From: Plecoglossus altivelis
Lineage: Eukaryota > Chordata > Actinopteri > Osmeriformes > Plecoglossidae
Length of the DNA stretch: 64,000 bases
Direction: 5' to 3'
NCBI GenBank assembly: GCA_036571765.1
Contig: BROE01000022.1
Location: 2,682,162-2,746,161, forward strand
Below are positions 10,461 to 22,632 of the stretch, in pieces. A model generated the notes under the pieces. It saw nothing but the letters and a program-made list of their open reading frames with translations, searched no databases and was not told the DNA's origin. Both the position numbers and the translations under genes were made by a program. Positions within the stretch are counted from its first letter, which is position 1; each line of letters starts with the position of its first letter.

Positions 10461-11424
10461 ACAAATCTATATTCCCATGGGATTTAGAGAAGAACCCATA
10501 TTTGGCCATGTCAACATTCAACCATAGTGCGAAGTTTGAAGCAGAACACCACCTTCAGATAACTTAGCCTTCGACAGGAAGCCTTGTGCAAGCAGTCAAG
10601 GATTCAAGCGTACTGAGTGAACTAAACTTGACCCAAAACAGAACCCTGTTAAAGTCCTTCAAAGTGTTGTGTTCCATAAGTCATATTTGATCCAACTGTG
10701 ATGAAGAGAATCAGAGATAAATGATTCAGGAGTTCTACATTCATATTAAGGCTCAATGTTGACATTATACAGTTACGCTATAGAGCAATAATTTTGACAT
10801 TTGCCATGAGGTTAGTTTATAATCGCTCACCAAAAACACTTTGTTGGTAAAGTAATCATTATTTCTTACCAAAATATTGAGGACCCCGTTAACAAGGTGA
10901 GAAAGCTGGAGTTGACACAATGCATATCTCAAAACAGACACGCTCCACATTAAAACTGTAATGACGGAGAAGCAGGAACCCTTGAGAAAGGAAATGAAGC
11001 TTGTTTGGTCTGGCTGGGCTCTGAGGTGGCTGGCAGAAAACAACACTTATATTAATTTCGTTGTTGGAGGGTTTGAAAGCAAGGTCACATTACTATCACA
11101 TAGACATTCCCAAGGTTCAAAGTCCCTAACTTGAACTATGAAATAGTGATCTACGATTCAAGCAACTGTTAGAAGATATTTGACTTTAGTTTGAGGTAAA
11201 AGCATAAGAGGTTGAACATGCATCTTGCACGACTGAATCCATGTTTATGTTTTCTGATTTAAAATGCCTAAATCAAGTCAAATCATAAAACTGGAATAGT
11301 CGTAAACGCGACATTTTAACCTCAGCTAGTTTGAAGAAACAGGTCAAGACCACAGCTACTCATGTTTTGAGATAAACATCCTTGAACCATCACTGTACCT
11401 CTGCACACAGACCTGCCCCTCCTG
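10461..11424. other. Unique AT-rich sequence
   Basis: No repeat, exon or RNA gene recognised between the LINE fragment and the 31-bp minisatellite. Confidence 0.4.
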
Positions 11425-11680
11425 TAGCTGGTCTCCTAGTAACACCTTTGGTCTGCAGTTGGTCTCCTAGTAACACCTTTGGTCTGCAGCTGGTGTCCTA
11501 GCAACACCTTTGGTCTGCAGTTGGTCTCCTAGTAACACCTTTGGTCTGCAGTTGGTCTCCTAGTAACACACCTTTGGTCTGCAGCTGGTCTCCTAGTAAC
11601 ACCTTTGGTCTGCAGTTGGTCTCCTAGTAACACCTTTGGTCTGCAGCTGGTCTCCTAGTAACACACCTTTGGTCTGTGGG
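11425..11680. repeat. 31-bp minisatellite, 8 copies
   Basis: Eight tandem copies of CTGGTCTCCTAGTAACACC plus TTTGGTCTGCAG. Copies 5 and 8 carry an extra AC (33 bp). The first base varies between C and T with a partly regular order. The eighth copy ends in TGTGG and drifts into unique sequence. Low divergence implies recent expansion. Confidence 0.93.
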
Positions 11681-12440
11681 TGCCTTGAACACTGACCTCT
11701 TCACCCTGCTTCGCGCTTCCCTCGGTTGGAGACCTTGGTTTCGATGTGTGCTCCGGTGGTCTGTGGTCGTGGTGACACCTCTCTAACACAGCTGCACTGC
11801 GACCACAGCTATCTAAGCTCCGGTCCATGCAGGCCTGCCCCCTGTCAGTATGCGGCATGTTTGTTTATGAAGAGCTACCGTCTCTACACTCCAAACAGTT
11901 CTCACACTCAGGCCCCAGTCCCTTTCTACTATTCACACGCTACCATTCACGCAAGGTGGCCAATATTTGGCAAATCTACAGTGTGTGTTTTCAAACAGCC
12001 AACTAAAACAAGCTCACAGCTCCGAGGTGAATCTGGGGCTGGTGAGGTGACCATTAGCCTGACCCAGACTACCCAGCAGCATGTGCAACACTGGCCTGGG
12101 CTACGGTGTCCCGCAGCGCTCGCGTTTGTCATGGTCCAACACAAAAGCCATGGCGCTGGTGCCCTCTGTGTGCCTGTAATGCCCCTCCCCTGTTCCCTTC
12201 TCTTGGTCCTGCCTCTCATGCCAGCGATGTGCCTCTTCTCGTTAAAAATACGTGCCCTGGGAACCGATCACGCACAGCCGGTCACAGCCTCTATCTCCCC
12301 TGTCTAGACCTCCAGCCCTCCCCCCAGCATGCCTCTCCGTCGCCCCCAGTCCTCCTCCTCCTGCCTGGGTTGTGGCTGCCGGCTGTCTCCCTCCCTAAGT
12401 CTGGAGGGTTCTGCTGCGGCTCGACGCAGGATGCAGGAAC
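11681..12440. other. Unique sequence, GC-moderate
   Basis: Two overlapping + frames (193 and 115 aa) are open here, but the peptides are low in recognisable motifs and no coherent splice pattern is visible. I do not call a gene. Confidence 0.35.
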
Positions 12441-13125
12441 CACGCCCGGGTAGCACGATTTGCAACCCTCTCCTTCTCTCTCACTTTCTCCTCTCTGTGT
12501 CTCTCTTCTTCCCTCCCTCTCTCTCTCACTCTCCCCTTTACTCTCTCTCCCTCTCCCTCCTTCAGCCACCCTCCCTCTCTCCCTCTCTCTATTTCTCCTT
12601 GGCAGGCAGTTCTTTCCTGGGTAGTTCAGAGACCTCAGTGAGGCCTGAGCCCAGAGAAGCTTCATTTGGTTTTGGTTTCCTCCAGGCTGCCACCGTGCCA
12701 CACCTACGGCCCGCCAGGCTGAATGGGAGCAGTGTGGCTGAGGGACCAGGGGAAACCAGAGGGCGGTGTAGCACAGGCCCCCAGCTCTCGTCTGTCAGAG
12801 TTCACCTGCAAGTCTCCCTCCTCTCCTCCTCCTCCCTTCCTCTCTCTCCCTCCTCTCCTCCTCCTCTTTTCCTCTGTCTCCCTCCCCTCCTCCTCTTTCA
12901 CCATCCCCTCCTCTCACTCTCCCTCCTCCCTTCCTCTCTCTTCCTCCTCTCCTCGTCCATTCCTCTCTCTCCCTCCCCTCCTTCTCCACCTTCACCATCC
13001 CTTCCTCTCAATCTCCCTCCTACCTTCCTCTCCTCCCCTTTTCTTCTCTCTCCCTCCTCCTCCACCATCCCCTTCTCTTTGTCTCTCTCCCTCCTCCTCC
13101 TCTCCCACCCTTTCTGGTTCTCCTT
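12441..13125. repeat. Pyrimidine (CT) tracts flanking a short unique island
   Basis: CT-rich DNA at 12468-12600 and 12810-13122, largely CTCC/CTCTCT. A unique island at about 12600-12805 separates them. The 283-aa frame spanning everything is Ser/Leu/Pro low complexity. The island starts after TTTCCTCCAG, an acceptor-like sequence at about 12686, but no matching donor is clear. Confidence 0.85.
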
Positions 13126-14340
13126 AGCTCTGTGTGCACGCTATCCACCTAATGTCTCCCCCCAGACTCATAGCCCATAAGTGGAGCAGAGTGCCTGCAG
13201 GTGACCTTTGACCTCTAGTTAAAGAGGGGTTCACAGTGCATGTGTGGAACCCACCTCCCCACCCCGTTTTGGTTTGGCAGGCTGCTAAATCGTGTGCTCG
13301 CTTCATACGCTGAGACTCCCCCTCTTCATCCAGCCGCATATGGAAGGATCCATCTCTGTGTTCAGGCCAGGAGCTCGCTGTGCTTTGCAAATGACCCCTG
13401 CCAGCATTTACCCCAAACAACAAGTCACTAAATTGCCCCCTGGCTAAACTAGTAGAGGAACTGATAAGGATGTCCAGGTCTTCGAGCATGTTGTGTTTCT
13501 GTTTAGAGGGTAACATCCGTTCATTCCTACAACTGGAGACAGAACTGTTCTCTTTCTGAGAAATAATGATTAAGACTTCGTCAGTGAACGAGCAAAAATG
13601 ATGTGTAGTCTTGGAAGCTCTTTATGTTGTTGCGGTTGGCTTGGGGCTTGGCAGTTCTAATGTAAGTGTTGATTTCCTCTTGTGTTTAGCATGCAAATAT
13701 GTTGTTGTTGAGCTGCGCTTGACTGGTAACACCTTACTGTAATGAAAGAGGAATGCGTAATAATTGTATTTCTGGTCTTAGCTGCAGGTCACAAAGGTGT
13801 CAAATAATAAAAATGACACTGTAAGCATATCTTGTGTTATTATGCCATTAAAATCGAGTTACAGTCGATTCAAGCCTGAAGCGCACACACGTGCAAACAG
13901 ATACACACACAAAAAGCAACATTAACTCCCTTGCGCTTTAATAGGAGACAAAGATTAAGAGGATTACAAACCCTCCTCAGGGGAGAGTCTATCGTGCTCC
14001 AGTCGCCTCACAGAATCTGCAGTCAGTCCAACCCAACAAGCAATACCTGTGATTCATGAGGAACAGAGCTCTTCTGTAGCGTGTGTCTGGACACTGTGTG
14101 TTTTTAGCATGTGTGGTTTACCTGCGGTCCTCTCCATCTACCACGCCACCAGAAGCTTTCGTGGTCATAGATTTGAGGGCTTTTTTAATCAGGAGTTTAA
14201 TTCCTGTTTTCTGTCTTCTTGAGTGTTTGCGCTTGACTTCCCCCTGGATTGAGCAGCTCAGAGGTTGCTCATTCTGACTAATTAGGCTTCAACTGAGGAG
14301 AAGCGCTGTTCTCTCTTAGCCCTCTGGCTAGACTCCTGAC
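13126..14340. other. Unique sequence with a minus-strand open segment at 14122-14290
   Basis: No repeat recognised. On the minus strand a frame of about 55 codons ends at CGCAG/GTAAAC (plus-strand 14116-14125), a fair donor. An in-frame TGA blocks use of the best acceptor near 14290. The segment also contains CTAATTAG, a homeodomain-type dyad, so it may be conserved for regulatory reasons instead. Confidence 0.3.
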
Positions 14341-14362
14341 ACACACACACACACGCACACAC
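14341..14362. repeat. Short (CA)n
   Basis: About 22 bp of CA repeat with one G interruption. Confidence 0.8.
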
Positions 14363-15220
14363 AAAACCTTGTCAGTGCCTGTTTGCATGGATTTGCCTGA
14401 CAGATGGCAAAACCTGCCTCAACCCTTTCCATGAAATTAGCTCATTTTGGCTTTGGACCCCAAAGGTGGAGGGGAGACAGCAATCAGTTCTTTATAGGAC
14501 AACACAGATAATCAACATCAAACTACTAAACGGTTGTGTAACGAATGTTAGTAAACATTTTAATTGCATGCCTCCATTTTAATCTATTCTAACAAATGCA
14601 ATTCTTCACTGAATTCAAACCACTGAACCTTAATGTTTTGGCACTAAGGGTGGGTAAAGCTGAGTGGTTTGGATGTGGTTTGTCTAAGTATGAGGTGTAG
14701 CTTATTGCAAGCATTTCTGGGAACATTGACTTCTAGAGTTTACAGTACATCTGTACACTGCTACAGTCTGACTTGAGTGGTTACATTATGATATACAGTA
14801 GTGGAGACAGATTAGATCGTAACTTACTGAAAACTTTCCTTAGAGTCCTTAAAAAGCTACTTACTTGATAGCCAACAGTCCTATCTGATGTTTAAAGAAG
14901 GTGTCCATTTTTATTTTGAGTGAAATGAAAGTATCATGTTCTTCACCTTTTAACGTTTTATATTTCTGACTAACAAAAATCTTTCTTTCTAGATTTCACC
15001 ATGTCCCTTTAGTAAACGTGCTGTAGGTTTGAAGTCATGAATGCCATAATGGTATTAATGTGAACGTGTTCACTCACATGGGTGTATGTGTCAAAGAGGT
15101 TAAGTGTGTGCGTTTCAAGTACAGAAACTATTCATCTTTCACACAGCACACTTTGAAAGGCCTTATTGCTGTTATGGAATGCTACTAATCCTGTCTGGCA
15201 TTTTTTGCATGTCTGCGCAG
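14363..15220. other. Unique AT-rich sequence
   Basis: Nothing identifiable beyond AT-rich unique DNA. Confidence 0.4.
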
Positions 15221-15272
15221 TGCGTGTGTGTGTGACTGTGTGTGTGTGACTGTGTGTGTGTGTTTGTGTGTA
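15221..15272. repeat. Interrupted (GT)n microsatellite
   Basis: GT repeats broken by GACT units, giving two near-identical GTGTGTGTGACT blocks. Confidence 0.85.
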
Positions 15273-18015
15273 TCTTGAAGGTACTTCTCTGCGTGTATGG
15301 TTGAGTTTGGTGATTGGGGTGCAGTCCTTTAAAAGGCACACGCGTGTGAGTGTCCTGTCATGTGTTGTGGTTAGAGGAACGCCCTGGAGACGGTCTGCTG
15401 TCGCTAGTCTGCATCCTGCTGACTGGGGGAGTGAGAAATGGCGGGTTTCAGAGAGCGCACTCAGTCAACGGTCAGGATGAGTATCAGTTAATCTGTCATC
15501 TGACAGCTGCTGTCATCTCCCAGTCTGCTGTGCTGTGAAACCCTCCAGACAGGTTAGCTGATGTTTTGATGGCTCTGGGCTGGATTACCATTAGTCAGGC
15601 TTTTCGCTTAGAGGGGGGAAAAAAAAAATCTTCGACTGCACCAACACATGCACATGCATTTCAACATCCATGTGTTTTTGTGCTTGACGGTGGGAAACAT
15701 TCACTACAGGTTTGCCTGCTAAGGCAGGACTGTCACTCACGTCACTGCTAACAACAAACTATTTGTCAGCACTACTGAACTGAGAAACTGGGAGATTTTA
15801 TAAGTCCTGTTTTATTCCCTAATACTTCAACATACCAGCACATCAACTGACTAAAAAAGTCCTGCTTGACACATTTAAGATATTCAGTATAGAATAGAAT
15901 AACTAGTTTCCAGATGATACTAACTGGTGAATGTCCAGGGTTTCTCTTAAGCGAGCGAAAGGCCGGCTGTGAAAACCTGCTGCTTAGTGACCCAGGAAGC
16001 CCTGGAAATGTTCCAACAGAATAAAACATGGAGTGAAAGTCCTTGTTTGAAGGAGGAAAGGACAACACAGGAGGTATGTGGTACTTGAATGTCGAACCAA
16101 CAGAACGGAGGAGTTGGATTCTAAAAATACTCAACAGCGCTGCCCTCCCGACACACCAGCACCCTTGCCCCAATAGACCCAAAACCCTGACCGCAATTAC
16201 CAGAAAATTGGTCTTATTTTCTCTTCGTCTTCATAATTTCCAGTCAACTTGTAATTCATCAGTTTGTGTGTGTGTCAGCATTAAGCCAGTCACAGAGGAA
16301 GTGGGCGGCGTCTTGTGCTATTTAAAGCACCCAGTATTCCAGGTAGGCTTCCAAACTTTGCTTACTCAACCATGCAAAACATTTACTGAGACAAGTTTCA
16401 GAGCTTGACATCAGTGACCAAGTCACGCCAAGCCATTAGCCGAGACCAAACACACACTCATGAGCAAGGCGTTAAATCCATCATTGTTGCCGTGCAACAG
16501 CAGGACGAGAGCTGGGTACATTCACACAGGCATTCGTTTCTTCTTGAACGACGTGGGTTGTGTGTGCGTGTGTGTGTCTGTGCGAGACAAGCTGATGCTG
16601 GAAGAAGCAGCTAGTTCCTGGCTCAGCCTGCCAAAGAATGACCAGGATGGTGAAGACCTGAATGTTGATTAATGCTGAGTGTCAGCCTTGAGTCAAGCTG
16701 CCATCTAGCTCCAGTCTGACAGGTGGTCATCTCTCTGGCAGTGTGAAGGTGGCTGGTACCAAACCCTCCAATCAAGCTTTTCCACCAAGTCACCAGCTGG
16801 CACCTCATATCTCAAAGTGTCAATTCATCACCAGCAGTGATCACGTTGAGAAAAGACCTAGAAAAAAGTCAAATCAACACTAACCGTCCACAGAGAATTG
16901 TTTGTGGTTGGTTGAGTCATCCTAACAACAACACAAGTGAGGTTTTAATTTCTCTTCCCTAGAAATACATACAGACACTTTGCCTAAAACGATGTGCCAC
17001 AATGTGGATTATTGTTCCGCTACAGAGATATTACCGCATGTTTTGCCTCGAAGCCTCCTCGGTAATGGAGGACTGAAACATTACAATTAGCCAACACAGG
17101 TGGTTTGCATTTAGAGGTGAGTCTATTTATAGCGCCGTCTAAACACGATCCAGGTGTTTGCTGTGTTGAACAGAGAAACCACGGCCAGAGTCAAGTCATA
17201 TTCATGGTGCAGCTCTGCCAGCTGGGAATAGACAGTCAATCATTCAGACTCTATTGAAGGCAGTCTGAAAAATGGGAATAACTGGACTTTTCTCTTGCAT
17301 TTTAAATTTGCGAAATAAAATTGGACCACTGCATACATTCTGATATGGTTTACCACAAAAATAAGTATAAATTTGCTGTTTTGAAAATGTGTTATGTTCA
17401 ACATTTTTAGAAGAACCGCACGTTACGTGCTTGTATTAAATTAAGGAATTTGAAACATTTACCTGATATTTTCACATTTGGTTGTTATTCCCGGTTCAGG
17501 TTGCTAAGAACATAGACTTCACTATATTTTAGTCTTGGATAACTGGATAGTTTTGATCCAGGGGAAATGTAGGCACTGCCAATCTGGCAATAGCAGGCCT
17601 AGCTATCCTAGGTGTCCTAGCTGTCCAGCTGGACGTGTACTGCCGCAAGTCTTTCAGGACTGTTTCACTGGCTGCCGACCAACACGGCTGCCGTCGTTTA
17701 AACTCCTTGCCTTCAGCCCAGGGCTCAGAACAAGATTCGTAATTGGTCGATAACTTTAGGTTTTCTGCTCACCACAATTGAATGATCCTTCTCTCGCTGT
17801 CTCTTTAGGGAAGGAGAAAGAGTGATTGGGAGGAGGGGGGAAATGTTCTCGCTGAAGCCATTTTGTTCGGAATGTCTGATTCCACATGAGTAGATTTTTG
17901 GAGGTTTGATTTTATGATGGGGGGCTGCATTCCCTGCTTGTTGTCTAGATCTTTAGCAAACCACATGTCTCGTCTGAGGCTAGATGGATGAAAAGCCCTG
18001 TTTTTTCAATGTGCT
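15273..18015. other. Unique sequence, no gene recognised
   Basis: 2.7 kb of mixed DNA. Short GT runs occur near 16266 and 16560. ORFs of 60-136 aa have no domains. The stretch 16930-17300 is AT-balanced and free of repeats, with TTTATAGCGCC near 17130. It could hold conserved non-coding sequence, which cannot be judged from one genome. Confidence 0.35.
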
Positions 18016-18130
18016 GTTCTCTCACCCTAAAACTGTTCTTTCTTCCTAAAACAGTTCTTTCTCCCTAAAACTTCTCTTTCTTCCTAAAACTTCTCTTTCT
18101 TCCTAAAACTAACCTTTCTCCCCAAAACCT
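18016..18130. repeat. 19-bp minisatellite, about 6 copies
   Basis: Tandem units of TTCTTTCTTCCTAAAAC with two or three variable bases between them. The copies at 18069-18106 are the most uniform. The outer copies are diverged (CACCCTAAAACTG, CCCCAAAACC). Confidence 0.88.
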
Positions 18131-18785
18131 CAGTTTCAATCTGCTTTCAGTACTTTGGTGACTATCAATCTAGACATGACATTTCAGCATGTTGGTGTTT
18201 GGATTTCTGCAGCACATTTTCCCTTAGTCAGCACTTTCTTAATAGAAGGCCTAACTTTTGTTGCTAATAAAGTTATACTTTGAAAACATGTTTTGTACAG
18301 TAATCAAAGCAATTAGCATTGTGGCCAAACGAGAGTTAGATGGTACAGTCAAAGAGCCAGGTTGAAAAAAGGTAACCGTAAAGTATTGTCTGTCATTTTC
18401 CCAAGGAATCTGACGAATGTTCTGTCGAAAACTTCGACAGTGCTGCTTTCCAGATTTAAACCCAGGCGGTCTGCTCCACCCTGGCTTAATGTACAGGGTT
18501 AAGCCTTTCACATTTCTACTGAAGCTCCTAAAAAGGTTGAGGCACTTGTGGTTTAAGATGGCTTCAGTTACTGTCAAACTTGACGTTTTGTGTTTTACAC
18601 ACTGAATTGTTTTGACTTTTAAATCACATTATGATTTCATGAGTCAGTGTACTATTAAAAACATCTTCAATGTTATTTCACGGGTCTTTGGTCGTGCCTT
18701 TGCTCAATCAATAATTTTCTTTTAAACTTTGAATAATAAGTTGGCACTTATTTCCATTTGTGTCAGTAAAACCTCTACCACACAG
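18131..18785. other. Unique sequence upstream of the exon-like segment
   Basis: AT-rich unique DNA with no repeat. The last 40 bp before 18786 contain CCTCTACCACACAG, an acceptable but weak acceptor. Confidence 0.35.
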
Positions 18786-18867
18786 CCGTGCGTGGCATGT
18801 GGCCGGATGACAAGACCATCCAGGTTCTAAACATCCTGACTGAAGCACAGCAGAACCTCTCAGACAG
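18786..18867 (+). CDS. Candidate internal exon, unidentified protein
   Basis: An 82-bp segment between CCACACAG and GTGATT is open in one frame. It reads as a protein-like peptide of 26 complete codons containing MWPDDKTIQVLNILTEAQQ (phase 2 in, phase 2 out). The mixed hydrophobic/polar pattern and the predicted helix resemble real coding sequence more than most open stretches here. The acceptor has a poor pyrimidine tract and the donor is weak. I do not recognise the family. If real, it implies a + strand gene whose other exons lie tens of kilobases away. Confidence 0.3.
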
Positions 18868-19910
18868 GTGATTTTGTGGCCACTATCCTTTCATTCTCCT
18901 TGCCCGCTCAATGACTAACTCCCTGCTGGATATAGCAGATCAAAAGGTTGTGGTTTCAAAGGAAAATCATTTCAATGAATCATGCTCTGATAATTTTTTT
19001 TTTTGCAGTTGAGAACCTTGTAACCATGACATGACCTAGACTGAAAGCCATGAACAATACAACGCAAACTGTTTCAGGAGAGAAAGGGAAGGGAGTTCAT
19101 TTGGCTGTGAAGAATAATGAAGTGTGAGACATCTCCTCTCTCTGGCTTTCTGTTCCTCCGTTCTGCATGGCCTAGATTTATAATTAAAACACGGAGTGAA
19201 AAAACGTGTCAAATGTAATATAAAGCTTTGTGAGACAGCCGGTTTACTTGCGAGGCGAAAGCGTAAACAGTTTTCCGGACAGACATTACAGTCTTCTGTG
19301 GAATTTCTTTAAACATGGTGAAAAGCAATATCCACTGTGTTGAAATGTTTTCTCAACTAAAGAGGTTAAACCTCAACATGGCACTTCCTGAATTCTTAAC
19401 AAATATGGAAATTCTAGTCAACTGTGCTCTTCCAAAGAAACGCTTTACTCCAAATGCCAGGGCAGAAAGCTTATGAGTGTTTTTTAAAAGGCCCAGCCAT
19501 AGGATTATTGGAAAATATCAATATCCTTGGACGACACAATTTCACCACAGGAGTCACCTCAATCAAGAATGTAGTTAACTAATGATTCCCCCCATGAAAG
19601 GATTGACTGGTAATAACAGATAATGAAAACCAAACAAACCTTTCAATCCAAAACACCATCTAACAGTATACACTGAGGTGTTGAACCCTTTGCTATAAAG
19701 AAATCCCACTGAACAATGTAACGCTGCTTGTTTCCCTGTCGTCCATTCAATATGCCCCTGACACACTCCTGCTGGGTCTCCTTCCTGTGGCTGTAGCTGG
19801 CAGTCAACACCACACCAGTGGGCTTGGGTCTGCCAGCCTGCACCCAGCCCGGTGCTGGAGCATCCTTCACAGAGTCCTCGGCCATGTTGACTGGAGCAGG
19901 GCAGCCATAC
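18868..19910. other. Unique AT-rich sequence
   Basis: No feature recognised between the exon-like segment and the CTACCTGCCAGGCC array. Confidence 0.4.
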
Positions 19911-20165
19911 CCAGGCCCTACCTGCCAGGCCCTACCTGCCAGGCCCTACCTGCCAGGCCCTACTAGCCAGGCCCTACTAGCCAGGCCCTACCTACCTGCC
20001 AGGCCCTACCTACCTGGCAGGCCCTACCTGCCAGGCCCTGCCTGCCAGACCCTACCTGCCAGGCCCTACCTACCTGCCAGGCCCTACCTACCTGCCAGGC
20101 CCTACCTGCCAGGCCCTACCTGCCAGGCCCTGCCTGCCAGACCCTACTAGCCAGGCCCTGCCTGG
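19911..20165. repeat. 14/18-bp minisatellite, CTACCTGCCAGGCC
   Basis: About 17 units of CCAGGCCCTACCTG, some expanded by an extra CTAC (18 bp) and some altered to CTACTAGCC or CTGCCTGCC. On the minus strand most units read GGCAGGTAGG, which resembles a splice donor (CAG/GTAGGG). The 110-aa frame through it is Pro/Ala/Tyr/Leu repeat translation, not a gene. Confidence 0.92.
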
Positions 20166-20282
20166 GTCACACTGCCTGGGTGGCCGTCGCCACTGCAGAC
20201 CCAGCCTCTGTCTCCCAGCAGTATTAGAAAATGATGACATGTTGATGTGTCACGTGCTCCAGGCAGTGAGGAGCAGGTCTAT

Positions 20283-20384
20283 CGTTCCTGCCCAGACGCT
20301 CTGCCTAGACGCTCATGCCCAGACGCTCTGCCCTGTTGCTCTGCCCAGACGCTCTGCCCAGACGCTCTGCCCAGATGCTCTGCT
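20283..20384. repeat. 14-bp minisatellite, GCTCTGCCCAGAC
   Basis: About seven degenerate units of CCCAGACGCTCTG, with variants containing CTAGACGCTCAT and CTGTT. It lies about 120 bp from the previous array. Both share the CTGCC word, but the units are otherwise different. Confidence 0.82.
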
Positions 20385-22014
20385 AGGCCTTGGAGCTGGA
20401 GGTTAATTACCAGTGGTCATTGATATTACCATCTCACTCTTTGTGGCTCTGCACTGAGAACTGATTTTCATCCTAATTTTCATCCTGCTGTGACCTTGTT
20501 TGTACGAGTAGTTTGAAGTTTCATCATTTGGACTTAAAAGATGAAAAAGGTTGCATAACATTAAAGTCTGTTTTGGAGTAAAACTGTCAAGTTATAGTCA
20601 AAATGTCAACATCTTAAAAAGGTCTGATGTGCATCCGTAGGTATGGTTTATTTGAGAATTTGTTAAGGTTAGGTCTTGTGTGGGAAGTATTTTAATTAAG
20701 TGGTTGTGAAACAATCTTGATCTGAGGATGCAGAGTTTAGTTTTTACACCAGAAGATGAAGTGGTTTGACTGATGTCACTTCAAAATGGTCAGACTGATT
20801 CCAAATGCAATACTATTTTCTCACTCTCAGTCAATTATAATTCAAGATCAAATAAACTAAGGCAGAAGACTTGATGTGTATAATTACAAGATACACAGTC
20901 TGCCTGGACAGGATGAAGAAGAGACTGTGTTGTCGGTTGTAAATGCAGCAGCTCTCAGACGCCCCTGCTGGTCAGTCCAGGCGTTGGCTGTTGGATCGTG
21001 TGACTGGTGTGCCGATGGCCACAGTGTTCTGTTACCCAAGACAGTGTCTTCTTCACGTCCTACTCAAACTACGACAGCACCAGACACCTAAGAACAGACA
21101 ATTAGGATCTGTCCCTCTGGCCTTTAATGAGCATTGGCCTTGGGTGTCCCCAACGTCACCTCAACAAAACAATGTGTCAGATGGCTGTCAGCTAGCTCTG
21201 CTTTATCTTCCTATTGGTTGATTAATTTTGAATGGTGACCCAGGAAGCTTGTATAAAACATGAGACACGATAGCTTGTCGTGACGCAGGGCGCTTGCAAA
21301 CCCGCAGAACGGCTCATTTCTTGTGCGTCAACATCGGTGGACCCTGTGTGTTGGTCTGTATGTTGGCCCTGCCATGTGATAGGTCAGGCTATGTTTAGAT
21401 GTCAGTGTTTGTCTGCAGATCATGATACCTTCACCTGTGACTAAAGACGAGCGAGACGAGAGAACAACCTAACACCTGGTCACTTCCTTACCCTGTGCAA
21501 TTAGACGCGTCGACAGGTGCCACTCATGACGGTGACTTTGTGTGACACGAGGCAATGAGAAATGTTACCGTTGTAGATGGAAACATGCAAAACTCTCAAT
21601 CCAACTAAGAGAGTAAGAGAATCAAAGGCCGGATTACTTTCGCTCAGAACGTAAAAACGCATGTCTGAAGCTGCAGGCTGAATCCATCCTGACGTGACTC
21701 CACACATGGTCTCTGTGTGTTTGTTTTAAGAAGCCTGGTCGGCTGTGTATGACAGCAGCAGTTCCATTGTGAGATTCTCTAGGCAGGCCCGATGCAGCTG
21801 TGTGTTTGCATTAGGGCTTTAGGCTCCAGTCACAGGGCCCGATGCAGAGCCCTCCCGGCCTGTCTGCCTTCGGATCCAACAGGCAGCTTTCGCCTCGTGG
21901 CCCTACATGTTCTCTCTACGTGTGGCTGTCTGGGCTGCCATGATCTTACTAAGATAACAACTGTCAGTAGAGACTAATTCCCTTCTCGCTGTGTCCCCCT
22001 CTCCACGTGCTGAA
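20385..22014. other. Unique sequence, no gene recognised
   Basis: Mixed DNA. The region 20930-21130 has open + frames without domains. No transposon ends or RNA genes seen. Confidence 0.35.
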
Positions 22015-22175
22015 TCAGACGGTCGCGTCCTGAGGGGTGGGGAGGGGTGCGTGGAAAAAAAGGAGGAGGGTGTTGAGAATGGGAGGGGAGGAGCGAGGGG
22101 GAGTTAGTGGGGGAGGAAGGAGACAGTGGAGTAATGAGATGAAGATGGAAAAAGAGAAAGGGAGAGGAAAGAGCT
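22015..22175. repeat. Purine-rich tract
   Basis: GGAGG/GAGGGG-rich + strand with few pyrimidines. The minus-strand ORFs over it are Pro/Ser/Leu composition artefacts. Confidence 0.7.
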
Positions 22176-22435
22176 GACTTGTCTGACTCTCCCAGGGTTG
22201 TGACATCATTGTTTAGGTCTGACCTCTTGGGTAGAGTGATGTAGAAGATGAAAGAAACAAAGTGCATTTGATTGTTTAACGAGCTACTTACGTTTATTTC
22301 TCGAAAAGCGTGAAAAAGTATATACTCTTATATTACGTTTATTACTCAAAGTATAAGAATCTTGGTTTCTGTGTTATTTGTTGTGTGGAATGTTAGCGTT
22401 GAAGAAAAGTTAGACTTCAGATAGGACACCTTTGT
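22176..22435. other. Unique AT-rich spacer
   Basis: Separates a purine tract from a pyrimidine tract. It contains two TATTACGTTTATT-like words (22290-22345) but no recognised element. Confidence 0.4.
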
Positions 22436-22632
22436 TTAGTCTCCCTCATCCCTCCTCCCCCCCTCTTCCCCTTTCTGCCATTCCCCTTTCCTCCATCCCC
22501 TTTCCTCCATCCCTCCTCCCCCCCTCTTCCCCTCCCTGCCACTCCCCTCTCCCCCATCCCTCCTCCTCCTCTCTCCCCGTCCCTGGTTGCTCTCCTACCC
22601 TCTCCCCTTCCTCCTCCTCCCCTCTCTCCACT
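22436..22632. repeat. Pyrimidine tract with CCATCCC units
   Basis: CT-rich DNA with repeated CCTTTCCTCCATCCC and CCTCCTCCCCCCCTCTTCC units, some duplicated. Open frames on both strands are artefacts. Confidence 0.85.

Noticed and set aside
12329..13180. 283-aa plus-strand frame
   Set aside because: Mostly CT-tract translation; only about 200 bp is unique and it lacks a donor.
19818..20150. 110-aa Pro/Ala/Tyr-rich frame
   Set aside because: Minisatellite translation in a 14/18-bp array.
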